This document shows positions 40,292-48,584 of a stretch of DNA of 64,000 nt, in pieces (within the stretch, counting starts at the first letter, position 1; each line of letters opens with the position of its first letter). The notes under the pieces were generated by a model, which was given only the letters and a program-made list of their open reading frames with translations, had not been told where the DNA came from and searched no databases. The position numbers and the translations under genes were made by a program. The stretch is from DAOUET01 sp034430155 (GTDB lineage Bacteria; Chloroflexota; Anaerolineae; Anaerolineales; UBA4823), in the NCBI GenBank assembly GCA_034430155.1, contig DAOUET010000145.1, positions 1 to 64,000 of the forward strand. Reading direction: 5' to 3'.

Positions 40292-41470
40292 ATGACCAAC
40301 TTCTTCCCCTACGATCAATTAACCTGGCCTGAGGTCCACGACCTACCCAGAGACACGCCCTTGGTAATCCCCCTGGGCGATGGATATCCCTTAGACCGCC
40401 TGGCCAGCGCTCTGGGAAACCCCAGACGAGTCGGGCTACTGCCACCCCTACCTTTTGGTTGGGCAGACAGCGGTCTTTATGTTTCCGAAAATCGATTGGC
40501 AGCCTACCTCTCTAACCTGCTGGATAGCTTGCGAGATGATGGCTTTTCACGCCTTTTCGCCCTAACACCCCAGGGTCTGGATTGGTACTCGACCTGGGGC
40601 TCATCCATCTTCCAGGGCGAGTGGATCGCTTTACCCCGCCAGACCACGACCTCGACTGCCTTCTTCCCTACCACCATTCCTCCGCTTACCGACCTGGAAA
40701 AAGTAATTCTCATACCGATCGGGCATACCGAACAGCACGGCTATCACCTGCCGCTCTCCACGGACACCTTGATAATCGACGCCATTGCCCAGGGTGTCGT
40801 AACAGCTGCGCCCGACCAGGCCAGCCGACTTCCAGTAATGCCCTATGGTGTAAGTACCCACCGCCAGGCTTTTGCTGGTACGCTCAACACCGGTGGCAGG
40901 GCTTTTGAGGACTTCTGGCTGTCAGTGATCGACGTTCTGGTGATGCGTGGCTTTCAGCGCATATATTTTATCAGTGGTCATGGCGGCAATTGTTCGTTCC
41001 TGGTTAACGTGGTCAAATACGCCGGTGAACGCCATCGCCAAATTTTCTGTGCTACCACCTGGTTGTATCTATCTGGCACTCAGGGGATCGCCGCCCTCCA
41101 GGAACACCGCCGCTCAAAGACGGGCGGTATGGGTCACGCAGGTGAATTAGAAACCTCCCTGATCCTGTACCTGCGACCGAACTTGGTTCATATGGATCGG
41201 GTTGTAGACGAAACCGACTTCATTGCCACACCATCCTACTACATGGATTGGGTGGAAGGCGGTGCATTGATCGCCAATCCACCCTGGGATGACGACACCG
41301 CCACCGGTGCCTATGGCGCCGGTAGCCTGGCAACCGCCGAAAACGGGGAAATCTGGCTGAAAGCTGCTATCGCTGAGAAAGTCACCCAAATATCCGAGAT
41401 CCACAGCCAGTATCAGCGCCGGCAGGCCCGTAGAAAGAGCGGTTATGGTCGCTGGAGTGGCCATCACTGA
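40292..41470 (+). CDS. Creatininase-family amidohydrolase with degenerate N-terminal repeat
   Basis: A 392-residue protein. Residues 135-390 are a creatininase domain with all metal ligands: Glu147 and His149 in GHTEQHG, Asp158 in LSTDT, His in FISGHGGN (about 230), and Glu in HAGELETSL. Relatives hydrolyse creatinine or formamidopyrimidine/mycofactocin-type amides. Residues 1-100 copy the same fold in weakened form (TPLVIPLGD, LLPPLPFGW, LLDSLRDDGFSRLFAL), parallel to VILIPIGH, LPVMPYG and VIDVLVMRGFQRIYFI, but lack the metal ligands. That looks like an internal duplication in which one half lost catalysis. No Shine-Dalgarno is seen. Confidence 0.8.
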   Translation: MTNFFPYDQLTWPEVHDLPRDTPLVIPLGDGYPLDRLASALGNPRRVGLLPPLPFGWADSGLYVSENRLAAYLSNLLDSLRDDGFSRLFALTPQGLDWYSTWGSSIFQGEWIALPRQTTTSTAFFPTTIPPLTDLEKVILIPIGHTEQHGYHLPLSTDTLIIDAIAQGVVTAAPDQASRLPVMPYGVSTHRQAFAGTLNTGGRAFEDFWLSVIDVLVMRGFQRIYFISGHGGNCSFLVNVVKYAGERHRQIFCATTWLYLSGTQGIAALQEHRRSKTGGMGHAGELETSLILYLRPNLVHMDRVVDETDFIATPSYYMDWVEGGALIANPPWDDDTATGAYGAGSLATAENGEIWLKAAIAEKVTQISEIHSQYQRRQARRKSGYGRWSGHH

Positions 41471-41503
41471 GCGCTTACCCCGCGATTACGGCGTTACCTG
41501 CAG

Positions 41504-42604
41504 TTATAACTCCAGGTGGTAAGTGTGATAGGGGTTTTCGCACGGGTTCCCCCAAGCCAAGTACATCACCCCCGAAGTCAGATCCATCACCGAGGCGTTG
41601 ATGGTCTTTTCTCGATCCAATAGAATGGCATCCTCTATAGCATGGTTGCAGATCGAATTCGGCCAGCTGACATGATCACGCTGGATCGCCTGCAGCGATT
41701 TCACCGTATGTAGGGGGGTTTGTTTTAGCAGGCGCAGGGCCCGGAAGTAGCGGACTCGCGTCCCCACCAATTCATCTGGCTCGTATTCAATAGCTTTCAT
41801 TTGGGGATCGAGGTAATGGTTCGTATGAACCAGGTAACCCTCTTCAGCGTAAAGCAGTCCAAAACGGCGAGAGGAGACCTCAATGTTGTACAGCTCGCCG
41901 CTTTCGTGCGCCAATAGGTGGTTATAACCAGCTGCACGATGGGGCTCCAGGACACTTCGGATGGCATCTGCTGGATTACGCGCCGCCAGCACTGCCCTCG
42001 AAACAAACACACGGGGTAACCCAATCCTGGAATCATTGGGATAGACGGAATCGCAGCATTGAGCGATACCGGCGGCATTAAAACCAATGTTAGGCAACAA
42101 GCCTCCATACGTCATCGCTAAAAAAGAGGGTTCATCTTCTGGGGTGACGTGTAAAACATAGATGTCTGGCTCCTCGTCAGGCAGCCAGTCTTCATTATGG
42201 GCTACTAGGACATGTCCGTCACTGGTTCGCTCGTCGTTGACAGCAATGCTGGTGCATTTGGTCAGGTGCAGGGCGTCCATGGTCACTGCTTCCATGGCGT
42301 TCAGCACCACCACATCATCAAAATCAACATCTGCGCCCTCTGCTATGCCCGTTAATTCTTCTACATACTGAGGGTAGCGTTCCTGAGCAAAAGGCAAATA
42401 TTTACGCGCCTGGATCTTTGTCCCTTCCCAATCCAACAGTAGTTGTTCGTATGCGTTATCAATAAGGGCACGGGCGTTATCGATGCTGTGCCGGATTTGA
42501 ACGCTGCAGGCCTCTCCGATTTGGCAACCGATCTCACGATGCGACCCGGAGACCTTGATCAGCGGTGGGGGGTTTAAATGCCCCACTTTTTTTTGTTCAA
42601 CCAT
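41504..42604 (-). CDS. C45-family autoproteolytic acyltransferase/hydrolase (penicillin acyltransferase-like, Ntn fold)
   Basis: A 366-residue homologue of isopenicillin-N acyltransferase and peptide/amide hydrolases of peptidase family C45. The probable nucleophile is Cys117 in TKCTSIAV, exposed by self-cleavage in this family. DGHVLVAHNEDW and GLLPNIGFNAAGIAQCCDSV are hallmarks of the fold, and RAAGYNHLLAHESGELYNIE follows in the usual order. The natural substrate is unknown. There is no signal peptide, so it is cytoplasmic. GGAG lies ten bases before the ATG. It converges on the creatininase-like gene with 33 bases between. Confidence 0.85.
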   Translation of the reverse strand: MVEQKKVGHLNPPPLIKVSGSHREIGCQIGEACSVQIRHSIDNARALIDNAYEQLLLDWEGTKIQARKYLPFAQERYPQYVEELTGIAEGADVDFDDVVVLNAMEAVTMDALHLTKCTSIAVNDERTSDGHVLVAHNEDWLPDEEPDIYVLHVTPEDEPSFLAMTYGGLLPNIGFNAAGIAQCCDSVYPNDSRIGLPRVFVSRAVLAARNPADAIRSVLEPHRAAGYNHLLAHESGELYNIEVSSRRFGLLYAEEGYLVHTNHYLDPQMKAIEYEPDELVGTRVRYFRALRLLKQTPLHTVKSLQAIQRDHVSWPNSICNHAIEDAILLDREKTINASVMDLTSGVMYLAWGNPCENPYHTYHLEL

Positions 42605-42947
42605 GTTTTCTTACTCCAATTTCTCAATTAATGCGGGTTTCAAACTCACAGATGTAAACACCTCCATTATCTGCCAAACTGCTTTGTCTGGCAAGATTGC
42701 TCTTTCCTTCTCAAGCAATTCCGTCTATACTTAAAAAAGTGAGGGGTTAAAACCTTCATCTATGACTATGACCCTCTATCGAAGAAGCATCCGGCTGCTA
42801 TAACAGGCATCTTGTTTGTGTTTCTCTTTTTTTTTAAATCATTTCAACCAATGCAACTGATCAAGGGAACTCGACAACCCGATCGCACGTCTTATACTTC
42901 GCAAGGATTTGTAAATTATTTTCACCAAATGAGGATGGATTAAACTC
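42605..42947. other. Intergenic region before the 42.9-kb lipoprotein
   Basis: This 343-base divergent region is AT-rich. It contains the likely lipoprotein promoter (TCGACA-16-TATACT) near its right end and a second TATACT at about 42729. No small gene or RNA is recognised. Confidence 0.4.
42871..42898 (+). promoter_or_regulatory. Probable promoter of the 42.9-kb lipoprotein
   Basis: TCGACA, a 16-base spacer and TATACT, each one mismatch from consensus. The leader would be about 42 bases and includes AGGATGGA as a ribosome site. Confidence 0.5.
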
Positions 42948-43871
42948 ATGAGATACACTCGCCACTATTTGATCATCTTCTCGCTCTTTCTAATCTTCGT
43001 GCTGGCAGCTTGCAGCTTACCAGCCCCAAGTGCACCTACCCTGGAGAACCCTGCAGCCGTCTATACAGCCGCCGCCCAAACCATCATCGCCCAGCTTACA
43101 CAAGCTGTGGGGACCTCAACGCCATCCTCTCCAGAGGCCACTCCCTCGGGAGAATTGCCGACAAATACGACCCCAACTCAAGCTACTCAAACCGGAATCC
43201 CCGCCAGTCTCACACCTACCGAAACGGTTACTGCAACCTCCGAAGCCAGCCCTACCTCCACCGATACCGCTACACCCACAGAGCTGCTTTCCGACCCAAG
43301 AGCCAGCCTAGGAAATCCCAATTTTAGCGATACCTTCCAGAACGGTGGCAATTGGTCTCTTTATGAAGACCAGCACGTCTCCTTCAGCGTGAATAATAAT
43401 ACACTAAAAATGTTAGCATTCAACCCAGATCATTGGGATGGCTTCATGCTCTCCTGGCCGGTTGTGAGTGATTTTTACCTGGAGATGAACGCCACCCCAA
43501 AGAAATGCAGCGGACTCGATCGTTATGGCTTGGTAGCGCGCTCCACGAAAACGGAGAACGGCTATGTCGCATACCTTTTCGGGGTTTCCTGTGATGGTCG
43601 CTACTCTCTGCGCTCCTGGGATGGCGAGAAATTTACCACCTTGATCGATTGGACCGCTAGCAATTTCATCAAAGCCGGTCCCAATGAAACCAACCGCATT
43701 GGCTTCTGGGCAAAGGGCGAGAACCTTTCCTTTTACGCTAACGGAAACTTGCTAGGAAAAATCAACAACGATACCTACAAGGAAGGCAAGTTTGGCGTCT
43801 TCATCGGCTCAATCAATACCCCGGATTTTAACGTCAGGGTCGATGAAATTGGCGAATGGGACTTACCGTAA
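42948..43871 (+). CDS. Lipoprotein with Thr/Ser/Pro linker and concanavalin-like C-terminal domain
   Basis: A 307-residue secreted lipoprotein. The signal peptide ends in the lipobox VLAAC with Cys22 as the lipidated residue. A Thr/Ser/Pro-rich spacer runs to about residue 125. The C-terminal 180 residues (FSDTFQNGGNWSLYEDQHVS, LEMNATPKKCSGLDRYGLVA, RIGFWAKGENLSFYANGNLL) have the repeat pattern of LamG/DUF1080-like beta-sandwich domains that bind or cleave glycans. No catalytic residue can be named. It stands alone on the plus strand with its own promoter. Confidence 0.7.
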   Translation: MRYTRHYLIIFSLFLIFVLAACSLPAPSAPTLENPAAVYTAAAQTIIAQLTQAVGTSTPSSPEATPSGELPTNTTPTQATQTGIPASLTPTETVTATSEASPTSTDTATPTELLSDPRASLGNPNFSDTFQNGGNWSLYEDQHVSFSVNNNTLKMLAFNPDHWDGFMLSWPVVSDFYLEMNATPKKCSGLDRYGLVARSTKTENGYVAYLFGVSCDGRYSLRSWDGEKFTTLIDWTASNFIKAGPNETNRIGFWAKGENLSFYANGNLLGKINNDTYKEGKFGVFIGSINTPDFNVRVDEIGEWDLP

Positions 43872-44236
43872 GAGTTTAACACTCCTCACAGATTAACAGC
43901 CATGCTCGAGGCGTTTTGGTGGAACATTGAAACCACCAGAATGTCCTGAGAGTGAGCCGAAGTTTTCATGCGCCGATCGAGGCGTGATTTCGCGCGGTTT
44001 TCCAGGGACTCCCGCCTCTCGATGATCCAGATCAGCACCCTGATGCATCTTTACCATGCTAGCGCTTGCGGCGTCTCGGAAGTCAATTTCGACGTCAGGA
44101 TCGCGATGAAAGCCAGAGTCTGATCGGGATCGTGAATGGAGACGGGCACAAAACCGGAGATGCAGCTATCAACTCATAGACTGGGTGCATCATTGGTTTG
44201 GGACAGCAGCAGATAAATCTGCACCAATAAGAGCGC

Positions 44237-44258
44237 AAAACCTGGCCTGCGCCAGGTT
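44237..44258 (-). terminator. Terminator of the ATP-grasp gene
   Basis: On the minus strand AACCTGGC and GCCAGGTT pair across a four-base loop and are followed by TTGCGC. It lies 66 bases after the ATP-grasp stop codon. A second hairpin adjoins it. Confidence 0.5.
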
Positions 44259-44261
44259 CTG

Positions 44262-44292
44262 AATCCGCCGAAGGGCGGATTTTGCGTTTTTG
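44262..44292 (+). terminator. Intrinsic terminator, plus strand
   Basis: AATCCGCC and GGCGGATT form an eight-pair stem with a four-base GAAG loop, followed by TTGCGTTTTTG. It would stop transcription from the lipoprotein side before it runs into the ATP-grasp gene. Confidence 0.6.
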
Positions 44293-44323
44293 TCGCAGTG
44301 ACTTCAGTCGCCAGGCTCAAGTC

Positions 44324-45385
44324 CTAAATCATTCCATACCGTCTCAAGGCGGTATCCAGGACCATATTCACCAGCTCGCTATGGGAAATCCCATCAGCCT
44401 GCGCTTCAATCACCAAGTCAGATATGCCTGGCGAGAGGCCCGGAAGCGGATTGATTTCCAGAATATAAGGTTTCCAATTATCATTAACATCCAGCCGGAA
44501 GTCCACCCGCGAAACATCCAACCCACCCGTCACCCGGAAGACCGCTGCCGTCAACCAGTTGAGTTCATCTACCATATCCGCATCGAGTGGGGCTGGGCAC
44601 AGGTATTCAAGCTGCTCTGCAAGGGCAACTTTAAGCCGGTTGCTGTAGACAATATCCGTTTCCAGGAACGGCTGCAGGTTGACCTCCATAGGCGGTAAGA
44701 AACGTAAACCTGCCTGGACCCGCGGTGCTACCTCATTTTCCGGCAAGCGCCGCGCCACGGGTCCAACCAGGTTACCGATTACGCCCACGGTCACCTCCCT
44801 GCCTTCGATGTACTGCTCCACCAGCGCCGGCTCTTTATAGCGCCCCAAGATAGAAGCCACTTGTTCGCGCAACCCAACTTCGTTACGCACTATCGATTGG
44901 CCTGAAACGCCCATCCCGGTCCCCTCACTGCTTGGTTTTACAAACAATGGGAAGGACAGTTTATCATCCAGGGCTTCATCCACTCGTTCGAATGATTGAA
45001 ACGCTGGAGTAGGCAGGTCATGGTAGCTCAACACCCGCTTGGTCATAGGCTTATCCAGCGCCAGGGCTAGGGTCAGTACTTTAGAGCCCGTGTAAGGGAT
45101 ACGCAACATTTCCAGCAAGGCTGGAACCTGGGCTTCACGGGCGTCACCAAAATGACCCTCGCAGATATTAAAGCATATATCGGGTTTAAACTTACGGATC
45201 TTATCGTACAGTGCGATGTCCCCCTCCAGGAATTCACAGGCATGACCCCCGGCTCGAATAGCCTCCACCAATGCAATGACGGTCTTTTCTGAATCTAGGT
45301 CATCCCACTGATCTTCCGGCATACCCTCCATGTGTGGTGCATTTACCTTTAAATTCGCCAGCAGAGCAACATTAAATTTCTTCAT
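44324..45385 (-). CDS. D-Ala-D-Ala ligase-like ATP-grasp enzyme
   Basis: A 353-residue ATP-grasp protein related to D-alanine-D-alanine ligase. It has FNICEGHFGDAREAQVPALL and RIPYTGSKVLTLALALDKPM, then FPLFVKPSSEGTGMGVS (ATP-grasp Lys loop) and LVEQYIEGREVTVGVIGN. It ends with DVSRVDFRLDVNDNWKPYIL and EINPLPGLSPGISDLV. It keeps the ATP and magnesium sites. The N-terminal segment (ANLKVNAPHMEGMPEDQWDD) is longer than in true Ddl, and there are no mur or fts neighbours, so another carboxylate-amine ligation is possible. AGGAG precedes the ATG by about six bases. It follows the kinase/phosphatase/vWA genes on the same strand. Confidence 0.82.
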   Translation of the reverse strand: MKKFNVALLANLKVNAPHMEGMPEDQWDDLDSEKTVIALVEAIRAGGHACEFLEGDIALYDKIRKFKPDICFNICEGHFGDAREAQVPALLEMLRIPYTGSKVLTLALALDKPMTKRVLSYHDLPTPAFQSFERVDEALDDKLSFPLFVKPSSEGTGMGVSGQSIVRNEVGLREQVASILGRYKEPALVEQYIEGREVTVGVIGNLVGPVARRLPENEVAPRVQAGLRFLPPMEVNLQPFLETDIVYSNRLKVALAEQLEYLCPAPLDADMVDELNWLTAAVFRVTGGLDVSRVDFRLDVNDNWKPYILEINPLPGLSPGISDLVIEAQADGISHSELVNMVLDTALRRYGMI

Positions 45386-45496
45386 TTTTTCTCCTGTTCA
45401 TACACCAAAAAGGTTGAAAGTACAGCAACTCCTGATTAGATCTAAAAATCACATTCATAACAAATAAATTCAGTTTCTGATATTTCCAGGATTATT

Positions 45497-45622
45497 TTAA
45501 TCCTCATCAACCCTATTTTTCCTAGAGGTCTCACTTTTTGGAGGAGCAGCAGGAGAAAAGCCCCCCTTTGCAGCAAGACTGATCCCCTTTTGTTTTTTGC
45601 TTGCCCTGTTTTCGGTCGACAT
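45497..45622 (-). CDS. Candidate 41-aa peptide between kinase and ATP-grasp genes
   Basis: An ATG-started frame of 41 codons on the minus strand lies 36 bases after the kinase stop and 111 bases before the ATP-grasp start. The product is hydrophilic and very basic in its first half (ENRASKKQKGISLAAKGG). A Pro/Ala/Ser stretch (FSPAAPPKSE) follows, and the end is RKNRVDED. No family is recognised and no strong Shine-Dalgarno is present. Its position beside an ATP-grasp ligase makes a modified or substrate peptide conceivable. It may equally be a chance frame in purine-rich spacer. Confidence 0.35.
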   Translation of the reverse strand: MSTENRASKKQKGISLAAKGGFSPAAPPKSETSRKNRVDED

Positions 45623-45658
45623 AAATCCGCTATTAAACTTCAAAGGAATGTAGAGGAT

Positions 45659-47449
45659 TTAATTATTAATTCTCAGGATAGAAACTGTGATCCCATAGCC
45701 GATACCCGCCAGACCTCCACCCAGGCCTCCTCCTGCCGTGCCGACCCATACCCACACCAGCTGCCAGGTCATCGACTTACTCACCATCCATACAGCCAGC
45801 TGACTTGTCATTTCTCCGCTGATCACCCCCAGCCAGGTTTCCCCTACGAAATAACCAAGAGTCCAGCCAACCCACATGCCTGCCAGCGCTGCGACACCCA
45901 TCGAAATCAAGCCCCAACTTACTTGTCTACCGAGCCGCCATACCAGCTCACCCGCCAACCTGCCGCCAATGCCACCCAAAAGAGCACCAGCAAGCCCCAG
46001 CAGGATGTTCCTACCCAATAGCCATATTAAGTACCCTCCACCAATCGCTCCACAAACCGCGCCGGCAATTTGCCAGAGGCGCAACCAGCCAATCTGTTTG
46101 CTGATGTTCTGTCCAAAACCCAAGCCCAGCTTCCAGCCCAGGCTTAAACCCGCTATTGCGCCCCCCAATGCCAAGATGAATCCCCAGCCAATCGCCTTGC
46201 CAAACATCCAGGCCACCAGCCCCGCCAGTGCTCCTGCTAATGCACCGCTCAACGCGCCGCTCATCCCAGCTGCAGTCACTCTTCTTAGAAGCGTTCCGAC
46301 CTTAATCCGCCAACCCTGCTGCACCTTCCACCAGGGTGGCACCCAGGCAGTTACTTTCAAGAACAGTGCGGGTATTCCGGTCGCAGGCTTTATGCGATCT
46401 TGTAGAGAAGCTCTCACACCAAAATCAGGCTTCAGGGTGGTCCTCACACTTATCGGTATGGGAGTGCATTGGGGACAATCCTGCAGGTGATTCGAATAAT
46501 AATGCCCGTTACGGCATAAAACCAGGGAGTTTTCCGCCTCCCCAAGCGCCTGTAGCCATGTTCCTGGCCCAGGTCGCCGTTTGGGGCGGCGGTGACCATC
46601 CACAAAGCACCGTAGCACCAACTCAACCAGATTGGGATGCAAAATATCAAGACCAGGAGCATTCCGTGGCGGTGCCACCGGGTAAGGGGAACAGTCCCCG
46701 TGCGGAAAACATCCGTGTTGGATGCGCTCTTCGATCGGTGGTGGATCACCGCTTCCCAACCACTGTGCTCGAAAAGGGTGGTTGCCATCCATCAGCAGCT
46801 GGTAGATCAGAACACCCAGACTGAAAGCATCATGTTCAACTCCCCGCACGATCCCCTTAAGAGGCATTCCCTGCAATTCTGGGGGTGTATATTCAAAGCG
46901 GGCTACCGGACAGGAATGGGTAATCCTTCGCACCCACTTCTTCTCCTGCACCTGGAAAGAATCAGTATCGATCAAGGTGACCAGCGCCGAAGGTCTCACC
47001 AGGATGTTGCTCTCATTGAGATCCCCGACGATATAGTCACTGGCATGCAATGCGCCCAGGGCAGCTGCCAGATTGCGAGCTGCCCTGTGAAGGTAACGTC
47101 GGTCAAATTTTGGTAAGACCTGGGACCTGCGCCTCGGATTGAACACCTCTAGAAGTGGCACGCTTCCCTGGATATAGGACATTAGATATCCTGAAAGCTC
47201 GCCCTGTTCATCATAAAGTAAGGCTTGTGGCCAGGCCAGGGAAGCATGCCCATACGCCAGAGTGGGGTCTTCTGGTGGGTTATCGAGCATCCAAGCCAGC
47301 TTGTGATGATAACCTGAACGAACCTGGTCGGTGTAAATCTTAGCCAACCGCGCTGGTTGTCCCAGCACGCGGTAGACCACCGCTTCTCCTCCACGACCGA
47401 TGCCCTGCCCTAATTGGACCCGCAAACCCTTAGAATCGTAGATGTCCAT
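45659..47449 (-). CDS. TerY-P-type protein kinase with C-terminal glycine-zipper membrane domain
   Basis: A 596-residue Ser/Thr-kinase-like protein. The nucleotide loop is GRGGEAVVYRV (about 18-28) with Lys37 in LAKIYTD. The catalytic loop has the form GDLNESNILV (Asp143, Asn148), and the metal motif is LIDTDSFQV (Asp161). The GDLN and DTD forms are those of the kinases in TerY-P triads rather than the classic HRD and DFG. A zinc-ribbon-like CRNGHYYSNHLQDCPQC follows the kinase domain. The last 220 residues are a run of Gly/Ala zipper helices (GALSGALAGALAGLVAWMFG and similar), suited to membrane insertion. The ATG at 47449 is preferred to a TTG at 47473. Confidence 0.85.
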   Translation of the reverse strand: MDIYDSKGLRVQLGQGIGRGGEAVVYRVLGQPARLAKIYTDQVRSGYHHKLAWMLDNPPEDPTLAYGHASLAWPQALLYDEQGELSGYLMSYIQGSVPLLEVFNPRRRSQVLPKFDRRYLHRAARNLAAALGALHASDYIVGDLNESNILVRPSALVTLIDTDSFQVQEKKWVRRITHSCPVARFEYTPPELQGMPLKGIVRGVEHDAFSLGVLIYQLLMDGNHPFRAQWLGSGDPPPIEERIQHGCFPHGDCSPYPVAPPRNAPGLDILHPNLVELVLRCFVDGHRRPKRRPGPGTWLQALGEAENSLVLCRNGHYYSNHLQDCPQCTPIPISVRTTLKPDFGVRASLQDRIKPATGIPALFLKVTAWVPPWWKVQQGWRIKVGTLLRRVTAAGMSGALSGALAGALAGLVAWMFGKAIGWGFILALGGAIAGLSLGWKLGLGFGQNISKQIGWLRLWQIAGAVCGAIGGGYLIWLLGRNILLGLAGALLGGIGGRLAGELVWRLGRQVSWGLISMGVAALAGMWVGWTLGYFVGETWLGVISGEMTSQLAVWMVSKSMTWQLVWVWVGTAGGGLGGGLAGIGYGITVSILRINN

Positions 47450-47611
47450 CCAGCTCTGCTGCTCGTCCTTCAATCAAGATCTTTTACCCCATCATTTATA
47501 TAGCGCCAAGATTTGCTCCCATGACAGAATGCCAATAAGTTGTGGAATATATTTCACATTACCACTCGTTTTTCAAGGAGTAAGAAAGCCTGCTGCGCAA
47601 TCGCCTGCTTT

Positions 47612-48487
47612 TCAGGGACCGCAATCCGTTTGGGGAGGGGCATTGCCCGGGGAAGTCAGAGGCGATTCTTCAAGCGCGGTTTTTCCTGGAGATGAGACCT
47701 GGACAGCCACCACCAGGGTCTTGTCGTCTTCCGTACGGGCGCACACCCGCTCAGATGCCAAGAATCTTGCCAGTTGTGCCTCCGGGTGGTCTCCTGGGTG
47801 GCTATCGGCCACAAAAGCCAGTAATGGGTCGAAGAAAGGCTCATGTGGCTGGTAATTGGGCAATTTCATTGCCAGGCGAAGCAGGCCGTCGCTCATCACC
47901 ACTACCTCCCTAATAGGCTTGTTGAGCACTTTTACCTGGATGGATTCTAAGGCGTTTTCCATGCTCAAGAAGGTGGTTTCGTTGGCATATTCCCCCCGTT
48001 GCGGTCTTATTAAGTTGAAAAGATTATGATCCTTCTCCCGCGCCACCACCACGCCATCGCCAACCTGTCCGGTTGCCAACCATTCCGGGCTGACTATTGT
48101 GCAGGTAAGCGTAGTTGCGTAGTCACTTAGGTTGGCATGCTTTACCTTGGCAAGTTCTGCTAACGCCTGCCTAGCCTCGAGGAAAACACCCGCCAGCAAA
48201 TGTTCCCAGCCAGCTTGCTCTACGGTTGGGGCAGCTTTCAAGGCCAGCGCCAGAGAATCCATAGCTTGCTCGACAGCCCTATGGGCGCCTCTTGCAGCCT
48301 GTGGGGCGCTACCAGCTCCGTCCGCTACCACGATCAGCAAGGTGCCGTCCCCTAAAACCCGGTAATTATAGGCGTCCTGGCAGGGTACCTCCTTTTCCCG
48401 GTGAACACTCCCTTGAACCGAAGCCCCCACTACTCGCCAGTAGGCCTCATCCCCAATCTGCTTTAGAGCGTCCTGCATATGTTCCAC
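47612..48487 (-). CDS. PP2C-family protein phosphatase (TerY-P triad)
   Basis: A 291-residue metal-dependent Ser/Thr phosphatase. Metal ligands are visible in CQDAYNYRV (about residue 37), VVADGAGSAPQAARGAHRAV, VVMSDGLLRLA and TEDDKTLVVA. The VGASVQGSVHREKEVPCQDA opening is that of the PP2C_2 group found next to TerY-like genes. It should reverse phosphorylation by the neighbouring kinase. The start is GTG at 48487 with AAAGGGG close upstream; the ATG three codons later is possible. It lies 97 bases after the vWA gene and 162 bases before the kinase gene. Confidence 0.88.
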   Translation of the reverse strand: MEHMQDALKQIGDEAYWRVVGASVQGSVHREKEVPCQDAYNYRVLGDGTLLIVVADGAGSAPQAARGAHRAVEQAMDSLALALKAAPTVEQAGWEHLLAGVFLEARQALAELAKVKHANLSDYATTLTCTIVSPEWLATGQVGDGVVVAREKDHNLFNLIRPQRGEYANETTFLSMENALESIQVKVLNKPIREVVVMSDGLLRLAMKLPNYQPHEPFFDPLLAFVADSHPGDHPEAQLARFLASERVCARTEDDKTLVVAVQVSSPGKTALEESPLTSPGNAPPQTDCGP

Positions 48488-48584
48488 TTGGCCCCTTTCT
48501 AATTATCGCCTGACAAGGCTGGCTATGGTCATCACGCAATAGTTTCCTTTGTATCATGGAAAGATGTCAACGTACCAAGCTGGA

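Larger units (their letters stand above)
43872..44323. other. Intergenic region with paired hairpins, no recognised gene
   Basis: These 452 bases separate convergent genes. A minus-strand frame of roughly 70 codons without stops (ending near 43891) has no start with a ribosome site and no recognisable family; a decayed gene is possible. Two back-to-back hairpins at the right end look like terminators, one for each strand. Confidence 0.4.

Noticed and set aside
43136..43290. Low-complexity Thr/Ser/Pro codon repeats in the lipoprotein, as a possible tandem repeat array
   Set aside because: The pattern is that of an ordinary linker between signal peptide and domain; the DNA repeats are irregular.
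45876..46490. Pro/Ala-rich frame antisense to the kinase tail
   Set aside because: It is the mirror of the Gly/Ala-zipper coding sequence, which automatically gives Pro/Ala codons on the other strand.
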